Assembly (NCBI RefSeq): GCF_001274635.1
Contig: NZ_LBGV01000001.1
Span: forward strand, 124,001-188,000
DNA length: 64,000 bases
From: Persicobacter sp. CCB-QB2
Lineage (GTDB): Bacteria; Bacteroidota; Bacteroidia; Cytophagales; Cyclobacteriaceae
Direction: 5' to 3'
Positions within the stretch are counted from its first letter, which is position 1. Each line of letters opens with the position of its first letter. A program made the position numbers and the translations under genes. Below are positions 54,341-62,710 of this stretch, piece by piece. Under the pieces are notes generated by a model. The model did not search any database, was not told the origin of the DNA, and saw nothing but the letters and a program-made list of their open reading frames with translations.

Positions 54341-55351
54341 ATGGAAATGAGGAATTTGGATATTTCAGTAATTGTGCCTCTTTATAATGAGGAAGAATCT
54401 CTGCCGGAATTAGTAGCCTGGGTGGATCGCGTGATGCAGGAAAACAACTTCCGCTATGAGTTAATCATGGTGGATGATGGAAGTTCTGATTCTTCCTGGG
54501 AGGTGGTCAAACAATTAGGCCTTGAAAACTCCAATATCCATGCGCTGAAATTTAATCGTAATTATGGAAAGTCTGCCGCTCTGAATACAGGCTTTACGGC
54601 TGCAAGTGGGCGAGTAGTCATTACCATGGATGCAGACCTGCAGGACAGTCCGGATGAAATTCCAGGTTTGTACAAAATGATTGAGGAAGAGGGCTATGAT
54701 TTGGTGTCCGGTTGGAAGGCCAAGCGTTACGATCCCATATCCAAAACCATCCCTTCCAAATTCTTCAATTATGTGACACGCAAGCTGTCCGATATTGAGC
54801 TGAATGATTTTAACTGTGGCCTGAAAGCCTATCGATTAGAGGTGGTGAAATCTATTCAGGTATATGGAGAAATGCACCGCTATATTCCGGTATTGGCCAA
54901 ATGGGCCGGTTTTTCCAAAATAGGCGAAAAAGTAGTGCAGCATCGCGCCCGTCAATATGGGGTGACCAAGTTCGGTTTGGAAAGATTCATTCACGGTTTC
55001 CTGGATTTGCTTTCGGTGACTTTTGTTTCCCGATTTAAGAAGAAGCCGATGCACTTTTTTGGCTTATTGGGGACATTAAGTTTTATGATGGGCTTCTTCA
55101 CGACGGTATATATTATCCTGAATAAGGTTTATTGTTTGTATTATGATTTACCGGTGAGGGAGATTGTAGATCAGCCCTTGTTCTATATCGCCTTGGTGGC
55201 GGTGGTGATTGGTATGCAGCTGTTTTTGTCCGGTTTTATCAGTGAACTTTTGGTGATGAAAAACCATAATGAAAAGGATTATTTGATTGCGGAGTGTTTT
55301 TCAGAATCCAAGCCCAAGATTATGGAAGAAGTAAGTGTCAGAAGAGTTTAG
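54341..55351 (+). CDS. Family 2 glycosyltransferase, polyprenyl-phosphate type (GtrB/DPM1-like)
   Basis: A 336-residue membrane-associated GT2 that probably transfers a sugar from a nucleotide donor to a polyprenyl phosphate. The N-terminal nucleotide-binding part has ISVIVPLYNEEESLPELV and VDDGSSDSS; the metal motif is MDADLQDSPDEIP near 95. Two C-terminal spans (FGLLGTLSFMMGFFTTVYIIL and PLFYIALVAVVIGMQLFLSGF) are standard for GtrB/ArnC-like enzymes. The start is ATG 54341. It is followed 17 bp later by another GT2 gene. Confidence 0.92.
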   Translation: MEMRNLDISVIVPLYNEEESLPELVAWVDRVMQENNFRYELIMVDDGSSDSSWEVVKQLGLENSNIHALKFNRNYGKSAALNTGFTAASGRVVITMDADLQDSPDEIPGLYKMIEEEGYDLVSGWKAKRYDPISKTIPSKFFNYVTRKLSDIELNDFNCGLKAYRLEVVKSIQVYGEMHRYIPVLAKWAGFSKIGEKVVQHRARQYGVTKFGLERFIHGFLDLLSVTFVSRFKKKPMHFFGLLGTLSFMMGFFTTVYIILNKVYCLYYDLPVREIVDQPLFYIALVAVVIGMQLFLSGFISELLVMKNHNEKDYLIAECFSESKPKIMEEVSVRRV

Positions 55352-55368
55352 TTATTCCCCATTTCCAC

Positions 55369-56346
55369 ATGTCATTATTTTTTTCGGTAGTGGTGCCGGT
55401 GTATAACCGCCCACAGGAAATTCAGGAATTTTTAGAAAGTGTAAAAAATCAGGATTACCGGGATTTTGAAGTTTTGGTAATTGAGGATGGTTCCTCCGTG
55501 GATTGTAAAGCCATCGTAGAGCGCTATGAACCACATTTCCAATTGCAGTATTTCTATAAGCCGAACAGTGGGCAGGGGCCTAGTCGGAATTTTGGCTTTG
55601 AACGCGCCAGGGGTGATTACTTTCTGGTGTTTGATTCTGATGTTATCCTGCCTCCGAATTATTTGGCACTGGTGAATGCCGCTTTAGCAAAAGAGGGCTT
55701 AGATGCTTTTGGGGGACCGGATGCCGCTCACCCTGATTTTGATGATCTTCAGAAAGCTACCACCTATGCGATGACTTCTCTATTTACCACTGGTGGCATT
55801 CGTGGCGGGAAAAAGGCGGATGCCAAATTCCAGCCCCGAAGTTTCAATATGGGCCTGAGTCGGGCTGTTTGGGAGAAAACCGGCGGATTCCAGCTGGAGC
55901 GATTGAGTGAGGATATTGATCTTTCAATCAGAATGCGGGCGGCCGGATTTAAAGTAGGTTTGATTCCCGAGGCCTGGGTGTACCATAAACGCCGCACCAG
56001 CCTGAAGCAATTTTTCAGACAGGTATTCGCCTTTGGGCATGGCCGCTGGATATTGTCCGCATTACATCCGGGGCAGTTGAAAGCCATTCATTTTATGCCC
56101 GCCTGTTTTGTGCTAGGCTTGTTGTTTTCCTTTTCTACTTATTTTTGGTGGCCCGAAGTGTTTCCCTTTTTTCTGGTTTGCATTCTGATGTGGTATTTGG
56201 CCATTTTCATTGATGCTGGTCGCCATTACCGGTCAGTAAAAGTGGGCGCCCTGAGCATGATCACTTCCACCGTGCAGTTGGGGGGGTATGGCCTGGGTTT
56301 TATCCGTGGGGGTTTTAGGAAAATACTGGGGAGGAAAATCTATTAA
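55369..56346 (+). CDS. Family 2 glycosyltransferase with C-terminal membrane segments
   Basis: A 325-residue GT2. The start is ATG 55369 (MSLFFSVVVPVYNRPQEI); an earlier frame overlaps the upstream gene and lacks family sequence. Motifs are VIEDGSSVDCK, DSDVILPPNYL (DxD region) and SEDIDLSIRMRAAGFKVGLIPEAWVYHKRR, the acceptor-side ED motif of inverting GT2. C-terminal spans (FVLGLLFSFSTYFWW, LVCILMWYLAIFI) anchor it. Its stop TAA (56344-56346) lies within the TTAA of element copy B. Substrate unknown; exopolysaccharide or LPS decoration is likely. Confidence 0.9.
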   Translation: MSLFFSVVVPVYNRPQEIQEFLESVKNQDYRDFEVLVIEDGSSVDCKAIVERYEPHFQLQYFYKPNSGQGPSRNFGFERARGDYFLVFDSDVILPPNYLALVNAALAKEGLDAFGGPDAAHPDFDDLQKATTYAMTSLFTTGGIRGGKKADAKFQPRSFNMGLSRAVWEKTGGFQLERLSEDIDLSIRMRAAGFKVGLIPEAWVYHKRRTSLKQFFRQVFAFGHGRWILSALHPGQLKAIHFMPACFVLGLLFSFSTYFWWPEVFPFFLVCILMWYLAIFIDAGRHYRSVKVGALSMITSTVQLGGYGLGFIRGGFRKILGRKIY

Positions 56347-56564
56347 GCCGGATTATCAGGCTTAAATCCTCGTTTAGCTGCCAGGCGGGAAAAATGAAGG
56401 AATTTTTCCTGTTTCGAGTTTTTCCCAACGAAGCAGATGAATAAGGAGAAAGCAAGCATACCCAAATTTGAGCCATTGATAATTCGATAAAAACAACCGG
56501 AAGGTGCTGAAATGTAGGTATTTATGGTGGTTCACTAAATCTAGCGGTGAATAATTCGGGTTAA
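56343..56564 (+). mobile_element. TTAA-bounded non-coding element, copy B (222 bp)
   Basis: Starts TTAAGCCGGATTAT and ends GAATAATTCGGGTTAA. Core hairpin GGAAAAAT-GAAGGA-ATTTTTCC near 56389. The first TTAA includes the glycosyltransferase stop codon. Same length as copy A. Confidence 0.8.
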
Positions 56565-56581
56565 TTTGCCTTCAATCCGGC

Positions 56582-56609
56582 AAAAAAAAAGCAGAGGTGA
56601 TTCCTCTGC
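56582..56609 (-). terminator. Terminator of the methyltransferase gene
   Basis: Reading minus, GCAGAGG-AATCA-CCTCTGC is followed by nine T, 10 bp after the methyltransferase stop. Confidence 0.85.
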
Positions 56610-56619
56610 CTGTCTTATC

Positions 56620-57384
56620 TTATTTCTTACAAAAATACACAATCTCCTCTGCTGGCAATCCATATTGATGCACCACCTCAGCGGGTAATTGCTTTACAAA
56701 GTCATCCTCAATGACATCAAATCCGGCCTTTTCCAATCGCTTGCCATAATCTCTTCCGAACAGGCGCACATGATCTGACTGCCAAAAGGCTTCTTCCCGG
56801 GCTTTAGGGTCAGTGATCGTAGGATCCTCATATGTTTCCTCCCGGCTCATGTCCTGTGGCGATTGCATAATGGCAAAACCACCGGGCTTCAGCACGCGGC
56901 GAATTTCACTCATGGCCTTAATGTCATCCTCCACATGTTCCATCACGTGGTTACAGAAAACGGCATCAAAGGAGTTGGCCTCAAAGGGAATTTCATGTAC
57001 ATCCATTTTTACCTTGGCCAGCGGTGATTCTATGTCTCCGGTGATGTATTCCAGATTATCCATGGCCTCAAAGCGCTTGATGAAACACAGCTCCGGTGCT
57101 ACGTGCAATACTTTTTTGGGAGCCGAAAAGAAGTCTGTTTTTTCCTGCAGATACATCCACATCAGGCGGTGGCGTTCCAAAGTAAGGCAATTGGGACATA
57201 GGGCATTGGAACGGGGAGGTTTGCGACCGTAAGGGAGAAATTCCCGATAGCTGTGATGGCAAACATTACATTCCACTTTATTTCCCAAATAGAACAATCC
57301 TAAAAACTTTGCACCGAAGTGGGCAAAAAGTTGTAAGTATTTTCGTGGGATATGCTTAATGACAAAGCTGATTAATCGCTTCAT
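56620..57384 (-). CDS. SAM-dependent methyltransferase with N-terminal Cys-pair motif
   Basis: A 254-residue class I methyltransferase. Residues about 35-70 have CNVCHHSYREF...NALCPNCLTLERHRL, two C-x2-C pairs that look like a small zinc knuckle. The SAM domain follows: motif I region KVLHVAPELCFIKRFEA, acidic loop EYITGDIES, motif IV FDAVFCNHVMEHVEDDIKAMSEIRRVLKPGGFAIMQ. This is the UbiE/methyltransf_11 type. The substrate is unknown; the location after two glycosyltransferases on the opposite strand hints at envelope sugar methylation, as inference. Confidence 0.88.
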   Translation of the reverse strand: MKRLISFVIKHIPRKYLQLFAHFGAKFLGLFYLGNKVECNVCHHSYREFLPYGRKPPRSNALCPNCLTLERHRLMWMYLQEKTDFFSAPKKVLHVAPELCFIKRFEAMDNLEYITGDIESPLAKVKMDVHEIPFEANSFDAVFCNHVMEHVEDDIKAMSEIRRVLKPGGFAIMQSPQDMSREETYEDPTITDPKAREEAFWQSDHVRLFGRDYGKRLEKAGFDVIEDDFVKQLPAEVVHQYGLPAEEIVYFCKK

Positions 57385-57420
57385 TTTCCTTCAAAAAATT
57401 TCATGTGTTAAGAGCGGCTA

Positions 57421-57450
57421 CAAAGATAGACAAGATTTTGGTATCGCCAA
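57421..57450 (-). promoter_or_regulatory. Promoter of the methyltransferase gene
   Basis: Reading minus, TTG (57450-57448) and TATCTTTG (57428-57421) are 19 bases apart, a good Bacteroidota promoter, with a leader of about 30 bases before the ATG at 57384. Confidence 0.65.
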
Positions 57451-57561
57451 TCCCACCCCTTGAATACAGTTCTCTGCAGATTCCAATCCCCAATCCTGAT
57501 TTTTTCGTTGAATATTGTAAATTAGAGGAATTTTGGTATTGTTTAAACATTTGTTACTTCT

Positions 57562-57981
57562 ATGGCTGGTAGGGGACTCTTCCTTTTTCTCTTTTTATGC
57601 GGTTTGTCGGTGAACATTTCTATGGTTCAGGCGCAAAGGCTTAGTGACCGCACGAACGCCACTGCCTTTCGGTCATCGAAAGAATTACGAAAAAAGCACC
57701 AATCTTCTACTAAAGTGTACCCGGTGATTATTAAAAAGAATACCCAAAATACCTTGAATGGAAATCCCTGTTTTACAGAAGAAACACGAAAAATGGGCTT
57801 TGAATATTTGGTGATGCCCAAGGGTACTGCTCCCTATAAAAATGAATGGTCACGATTTTGGCGAAATTTTGGGGTGAAAACAAAGCTATGCTTTACCCGT
57901 GGGCCGTGGTGGAAAGCCACTCTGAATAAGAAATACAAAGATTGTCAATACCAAACCGGGGATTATACGCCCCACTTTTAA
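57562..57981 (+). CDS. Hypothetical exported protein
   Basis: A 139-residue protein with a signal MAGRGLFLFLFLCGLSVNISMVQAQ. The mature part is basic, with three Cys (NPCFTEETR, TKLCFTRGPWWK, YKDCQYQ) and many Trp/Lys. No family recognised. It is 10 bp before the MbnP-like gene on the same strand, so it may be in one transcript with the pair below, but no family link to copper or haem proteins can be seen. Confidence 0.6.
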   Translation: MAGRGLFLFLFLCGLSVNISMVQAQRLSDRTNATAFRSSKELRKKHQSSTKVYPVIIKKNTQNTLNGNPCFTEETRKMGFEYLVMPKGTAPYKNEWSRFWRNFGVKTKLCFTRGPWWKATLNKKYKDCQYQTGDYTPHF

Positions 57982-57991
57982 GCATAATACT

Positions 57992-58744
57992 ATGAAAAAC
58001 CTACTTTTTGCACTTCCCATTTTGGTTTTCTTAATGGCTTGCGGATCTGATGACAAAGTGGAAAATCCGAGCCTTAAAATCAATATGCTGCATACCGTGG
58101 ATGGCGCCAAATTGAAAATGGATGCCATGTTGTATGCCAATGATTTGGGGGAGCAATTCAGCGTGACCAAAGTCAATTATTATTTGTCCGAATTGGAGTT
58201 GGTGAAAGCGAACGGGGAGTTGGTGAAAATAGACAGCATGTGGTATATATCACTTAATCCTCAAAACATGGAGGCCACGATTAATTTGCAAAGCCTTCCT
58301 CTAGGGGATTATCAGCAAATCAATTTTATTTTTGGATTGACGGATAAGTGGAATGATCAGTCTTTAGTGCCGGTGGATCAATTGCAGGCGATGATTTGGC
58401 CGGAAAATATGGGCGGTGGGCTGCATTTTATGAAGCTGGAAGGGCGCTTTTCCTTACCCGAAGCGGAAGCTTTGAATGGTTACAATACCCATATGGGGAA
58501 TCTGAAAATGGGAGATATGGATTTGGATCACTTTTTCAAAGCGGAGGTGCCGGCAGCGGGTCTTTCTGTGGGGCAGGGGTTGACGGAGGTGAACCTGGAG
58601 ATGGATTTGCTTAAATGGTATACACATGGAAGTACGCATTATTCGCTGACTGAATTTCAGGCGATTATGAATAAACCAGAAAAGCAGGCGATTCTAATGG
58701 AAAACGGGCAAAATATCTGGTCATTTAGTATAAAAGGAGAATAA
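57992..58744 (+). CDS. MbnP-like exported protein
   Basis: A 250-residue lipoprotein: signal MKNLLFALPILVFLMAC with lipobox LMAC (Cys17). The mature chain has the MbnP family pattern: LGEQFSVTKVNYYLSELEL near 50-68, IWPENMGGGLHFMKLEGRF with Trp and Gly-rich turn near 130-150, and a His/Trp-rich DLLKWYTHGSTHYSLTEF near the C-terminus. MbnP proteins bind copper, using an oxidised Trp made by the partner MbnH. The next gene, 2 bp on, is the MbnH-type cytochrome, so the pair works together. Confidence 0.85.
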   Translation: MKNLLFALPILVFLMACGSDDKVENPSLKINMLHTVDGAKLKMDAMLYANDLGEQFSVTKVNYYLSELELVKANGELVKIDSMWYISLNPQNMEATINLQSLPLGDYQQINFIFGLTDKWNDQSLVPVDQLQAMIWPENMGGGLHFMKLEGRFSLPEAEALNGYNTHMGNLKMGDMDLDHFFKAEVPAAGLSVGQGLTEVNLEMDLLKWYTHGSTHYSLTEFQAIMNKPEKQAILMENGQNIWSFSIKGE

Positions 58745-58746
58745 TC

Positions 58747-59769
58747 ATGAGAAGGATTTTGATACTTTGTCTGTCTGTTGTGTCTTTAGTGGCCTGTGAG
58801 GCAGACGAACCTGTTGATCATTCCGCAGCAACGCCAATAAGCCTGAATGTTCCGGGAAAATTCCCTAAGGTGGTTATTCCGGCAGATAACCCCTTGACAG
58901 CGGAAGGTGTGGCACTGGGCAGAAGGGTTTATTATGACCGTAACCTAAATACCAAAGATAAAGGAAGGGCTTGTGGGGACTGTCATCAGCAAAAGACCGG
59001 TTTTGCCTCGGCGAATGAGCAGGGGCAGTTGGCCATTATGCCACATGCGAACCTGGCTTATGACCAGTATTTTCTTTGGAATGGCAGTAAGGAAGGCAGT
59101 CTGGAGGACGTGATGGTCTTTGAAATCCGTGATTTCTTTGAAGCGGATCTCGACTATGCCAATGGGAATGAGGAATACCGACATTTGGCCAAACTGGCCT
59201 TCGGGCATGAAGAAATTTCTTACAAGACTTTGGGTTATGCGTTGGCACAGTTTTCCAGAACGCAATTAAGTGGGAATTCCAAATTTGATAAATTTAACCG
59301 GGGAGAGGGCACGCTCACGGAGCAGGAAAAGAGAGGATACGACTTGTTTTTTACCGAAGATGCGGATTGCTTCCATTGCCATTCCACCGTTTTGTTCCGG
59401 GATGGTGATTTTCATAATATCGGCCTGGACGCTACTTTTCATGCTGGAAATGCCGGACGTTTTTTAGTGACAGGCGATTCCGTGGATATCGGAAAATTCA
59501 AAACCCCCTCATTGAGGAATGTTGCGGTGACGGCGCCTTATATGCATGATAATCGTTTCGCTACCCTGGAAGAAGTAGTGGATTTCTATTCGGATCAGGT
59601 GAATTTTACGGAGTTTACAGATCCCTTGATGAATCATGAAGGAGGAATTAATATGACTGCTGCGCAAAAGGAGGATTTGATCGCTTTTCTAAAAACCCTG
59701 ACCGATGAGGAGTATTTGGAAAATGAAGACTTTTCCAATCCTTTTAATTCTCCAACCACAGATCGCTGA
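58747..59769 (+). CDS. Di-haem cytochrome c peroxidase (MbnH/MauG-like)
   Basis: A 340-residue lipoprotein (lipobox LVAC, Cys17) with two haem-binding motifs, CGDCH at 76-80 and CFHCH at 208-212, and a C-terminal cytochrome fold ending RNVAVTAPYMHDNRFATLEEVVDFYS. This is the di-haem CCP/MauG architecture. MbnH-type members oxidise a Trp of MbnP to kynurenine rather than detoxify peroxide. It starts 2 bp after the MbnP-like gene, so the two are translationally linked. Peroxidase activity is possible too. Confidence 0.9.
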   Translation: MRRILILCLSVVSLVACEADEPVDHSAATPISLNVPGKFPKVVIPADNPLTAEGVALGRRVYYDRNLNTKDKGRACGDCHQQKTGFASANEQGQLAIMPHANLAYDQYFLWNGSKEGSLEDVMVFEIRDFFEADLDYANGNEEYRHLAKLAFGHEEISYKTLGYALAQFSRTQLSGNSKFDKFNRGEGTLTEQEKRGYDLFFTEDADCFHCHSTVLFRDGDFHNIGLDATFHAGNAGRFLVTGDSVDIGKFKTPSLRNVAVTAPYMHDNRFATLEEVVDFYSDQVNFTEFTDPLMNHEGGINMTAAQKEDLIAFLKTLTDEEYLENEDFSNPFNSPTTDR

Positions 59770-59787
59770 TTTTTCATAGGCAATAAC

Positions 59788-59795
59788 TATCTTTG
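59788..59795 (+). promoter_or_regulatory. Candidate -7 box of the PBP gene
   Basis: TATCTTTG matches TANNTTTG; no TTG at -33. Leader to the GTG at 59852 would be about 53 bases. Confidence 0.4.
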
Positions 59796-59851
59796 CACGT
59801 CAATTAACCCTCATTGCTGTTCATTTCGAGCGGCTTGTATAAATTATTATT

Positions 59852-62329
59852 GTGCTGAATAGTTTCTTAAGACTTTCTATTTTCGGAAAGATCATGGTGG
59901 TATTGCTGTGTTTTTTCCTTGCTGGCTGCCTGTCAGTCGTTGGATTTGTGTGGTCCGTAAAGTGGGGAACCTTCGGGGACCTGCCTGTTGAGCAGGATTT
60001 ACGGAAGATAGAAAATGCCCAGGCGTCTTTGGTTTACAGTGAAGATGGTCGGATTTTAGGGAAGTATTTTATACAGGAACGTTCCAATATTAAATATGAA
60101 GACCTTTCTCCGGATTTGGTTCATGCCCTGGTGGCCACGGAAGATGCTCGTTTTTTTGAGCATGATGGGGTAGACTATCGTGCCTGGGGGCGTGTATTGG
60201 TGAAAACCGTGATCTTGGGGCAACGATCGGCTGGTGGAGGTTCTACCCTTACGCAGCAATTGGCCAAGAATCTCTTTCCCCGAGATGGCTATGGAAAGCT
60301 GGATTTAGCTGCTTCCAAAATTAAGGAAGTGTTAATTGCCCGTCAGATTGAGTCCATTTATTCTAAAGAGGAAATCATTAATCTTTATCTGAATACGGTT
60401 CCCTTTGGAGACAATAGCTATGGCATTCGGACCGCCGCGCGAAAGTTTTTCAGCAAAGAACCCAAGGAGCTCAGCCTACAGGAATCAGCAGTTTTAATTG
60501 GCATGCTGAAGGCGAATTATTATTACAATCCACGGGTTTTTCCGGAAAGATCGAAAGAGCGTAGAGATGTGGTGATCTCGCAAATGGAGAAATACGGCTA
60601 TTTAAATGCCCAGCAGGAAGATTCTCTACAGCAATTACCTTTGGAAATTAAGTATCGCTCTACCGGAGAGAATGAGGGGCTTGCCACTTATTTTCGGGAG
60701 CAATTGAAATTTGAGGTAAAGGATATTCTGGATTCTATTAATCTGCATCTGGAGGCGAAGGATCGTTATGATCTGAACCGGGATGGATTGAAGATTCATA
60801 CGACCCTCAATTACCGAATGCAGGAATTGGCTGAAGAAGCCATGCGGGAACATATGACGGACCTGCAAAAAAGCTTTGATGCGCACTGGAAAGGGAAAAA
60901 GCCCTGGGCCAGACATCCGGAAGTTTTTGAGCGCGCCAAAAGAAATAGTAATCGTTATAAGGAGCTCAAAGCTCGTAATGCCTCTAAAGAAGAAATTGAA
61001 GAGGCCTTTAATACGCCGGTGTCGATGGAAATTCTGACGCATGAGTTTAAGCGTGAAAAGCTGGTGATGACGCCGAATGATTCCCTTTCTCACTTTCTTC
61101 ATTTCCTGAATATGGGAATGATCGCCATGGAGCCCAGAAGTGGGGAGGTGAAAGTTTATATTGGTGGGATTGATCATCGATATCTGAAGATTAATCATGC
61201 CAAAGACTCCTATAAACGTCAGGTGGGGTCAACCATAAAGCCCTTGGTATATGCTACTGCCCTGGATCAGGGCGCTAAAGCCTGTAATTATTACCCTGCT
61301 GCCAAGCAGTATTATTTAGAAGACCCGAAAAAAGGTTGGTTGCTGGCAAAATTGCCCTCTACGGAGGATTTGGAAGAGGGAGAGGAAGTAGAAATGCCGG
61401 ATTTGGAGGATGCCTGGGCGCCCGGAAATGCAGATGGGAAGTATGAAGGATTGTATTCTATGAAAGGAGCGCTCACCAATTCTGTGAATACAGTTTCGGT
61501 TCAGGTGGAAATGGAAGCCGGTTTGGTGACCGTCGGAGATTATCTGGAGGAATTTGGCTTGTCAGGAATTGAGCGAGATAATGAAGATCGTGTTCCGCCT
61601 TCCACGGTGTTGGGAACGCCGGAGGTATCTATTCAGGAAATGGTAAATGCATATGCGGTATTAGCAAATGGAGGCTACAAGGTTCGTCCAAGGTATTTGA
61701 CAAAGATAGTGGATGGTTTGGGGAATGTAATTTATGAACAAGCCCCGGCAGAAAGAGGGGAACGTGTCATTAAGCAATCTACCGATCACCAGATTCTGGC
61801 CATGATGCAAAATGTGGTGAATAATGGAACCGGAGGAAGATTGCGTTATGTTTATGGTTTGAAGAATGATCTGGCTGGGAAAACCGGGACCACCCAATCC
61901 AATACCGATGGTTGGTTTATGGCTATGACGCCCCGATTAGTGGTCGGAACCTGGGTGGGGAATGATGAGCCGGCCATTCGCTGGAGAAGTACACGCCTGG
62001 GCCAGGGGGCGAATACCGCTCTTCCTGTTTTTGGTAAATTCATGCAAAAGCTAAACAAAGAGTCGGCATTCAGGCAGATTACCCATTCGCGTTTTCCATC
62101 TTTAACCCACTATGAATTGCAGGCCATGAACTGTGAGGACTGGATTGAGGAGCCGGAGACGAAATCCTTTAATGATGTGCTAAAAGATATTTTCAAATCT
62201 GATCCCATTAAAAAACAGGAGCGTATTCAGAAACGAGAGGAGAAGCGTGAGCCGAGGGAACCTAAGGAATTCCGCAAGCATAAACGCAAAAAGAAAAAGA
62301 AGAAGTTCTTCGATAAGATATTTGGATAA
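59852..62329 (+). CDS. Class A penicillin-binding protein (PBP1A-type)
   Basis: Bifunctional peptidoglycan synthase, 825 residues from GTG 59852. N-terminal span near 10-36; GT51 glycosyltransferase with EDARFFEHDG at 97-106 (catalytic Glu97) and GGSTLTQQLAKNLF near 129-142; transpeptidase with SxxK at 460-463 (STIK), SVN at 544-546 and KTGT at 677-680. All three catalytic motifs are intact. The tail from about 788 (KREEKREPREPKEFRKHKRK) is strongly basic. It builds glycan strands and crosslinks them in the periplasm. Confidence 0.95.
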   Translation: MLNSFLRLSIFGKIMVVLLCFFLAGCLSVVGFVWSVKWGTFGDLPVEQDLRKIENAQASLVYSEDGRILGKYFIQERSNIKYEDLSPDLVHALVATEDARFFEHDGVDYRAWGRVLVKTVILGQRSAGGGSTLTQQLAKNLFPRDGYGKLDLAASKIKEVLIARQIESIYSKEEIINLYLNTVPFGDNSYGIRTAARKFFSKEPKELSLQESAVLIGMLKANYYYNPRVFPERSKERRDVVISQMEKYGYLNAQQEDSLQQLPLEIKYRSTGENEGLATYFREQLKFEVKDILDSINLHLEAKDRYDLNRDGLKIHTTLNYRMQELAEEAMREHMTDLQKSFDAHWKGKKPWARHPEVFERAKRNSNRYKELKARNASKEEIEEAFNTPVSMEILTHEFKREKLVMTPNDSLSHFLHFLNMGMIAMEPRSGEVKVYIGGIDHRYLKINHAKDSYKRQVGSTIKPLVYATALDQGAKACNYYPAAKQYYLEDPKKGWLLAKLPSTEDLEEGEEVEMPDLEDAWAPGNADGKYEGLYSMKGALTNSVNTVSVQVEMEAGLVTVGDYLEEFGLSGIERDNEDRVPPSTVLGTPEVSIQEMVNAYAVLANGGYKVRPRYLTKIVDGLGNVIYEQAPAERGERVIKQSTDHQILAMMQNVVNNGTGGRLRYVYGLKNDLAGKTGTTQSNTDGWFMAMTPRLVVGTWVGNDEPAIRWRSTRLGQGANTALPVFGKFMQKLNKESAFRQITHSRFPSLTHYELQAMNCEDWIEEPETKSFNDVLKDIFKSDPIKKQERIQKREEKREPREPKEFRKHKRKKKKKKFFDKIFG

Positions 62330-62339
62330 TGGCAAGAAG

Positions 62340-62367
62340 GCGGTGGAATTTATTCTACCGCTTTTTT
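62340..62367 (+). terminator. Terminator after the PBP gene
   Basis: GCGGTGGA (62340-62347) and TCTACCGC (62354-62361) form an 8-bp stem with a T run. Confidence 0.8.
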
Positions 62368-62468
62368 ATTCATTTAGGGCAAAATAAGGGAAATCTGCCC
62401 ACTTTCTAAATAAGGTGATTTTTTAATATTATTTGATTAGTGGCTCATTCCTGCCGTAAATTGAAGCC

Positions 62469-62502
62469 AAAAAAAAGCCCAACGATATTTCACCGCTGGA
62501 CT
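62469..62502 (-). terminator. Terminator of the ferredoxin-reductase gene
   Basis: Reading minus, AGTCCAGCG pairs with CGTTGGGCT (G-T pairs) across a nine-base loop and is followed by eight T. It is about 210 bp after the gene's stop; the gap 62503-62710 shows no gene. Confidence 0.65.
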
Positions 62503-62710
62503 TCGACTAAATTTTACCCCTAAAAGCTAAAATGACTAACGAAAACGTTAATCTAATTCTAACTCAATAGCAAGACTACTTTAATATCAACCATTATTTT
62601 CAATATTCCAATGTATCATCTCGCTTTTTTGGATTTTTTTTTGGCAGGCGCACCTGTTAGTGGGGACAGTGCCTGAAATAGAAAAAAGTCATTCCCATTA
62701 AGGTTAAAAA

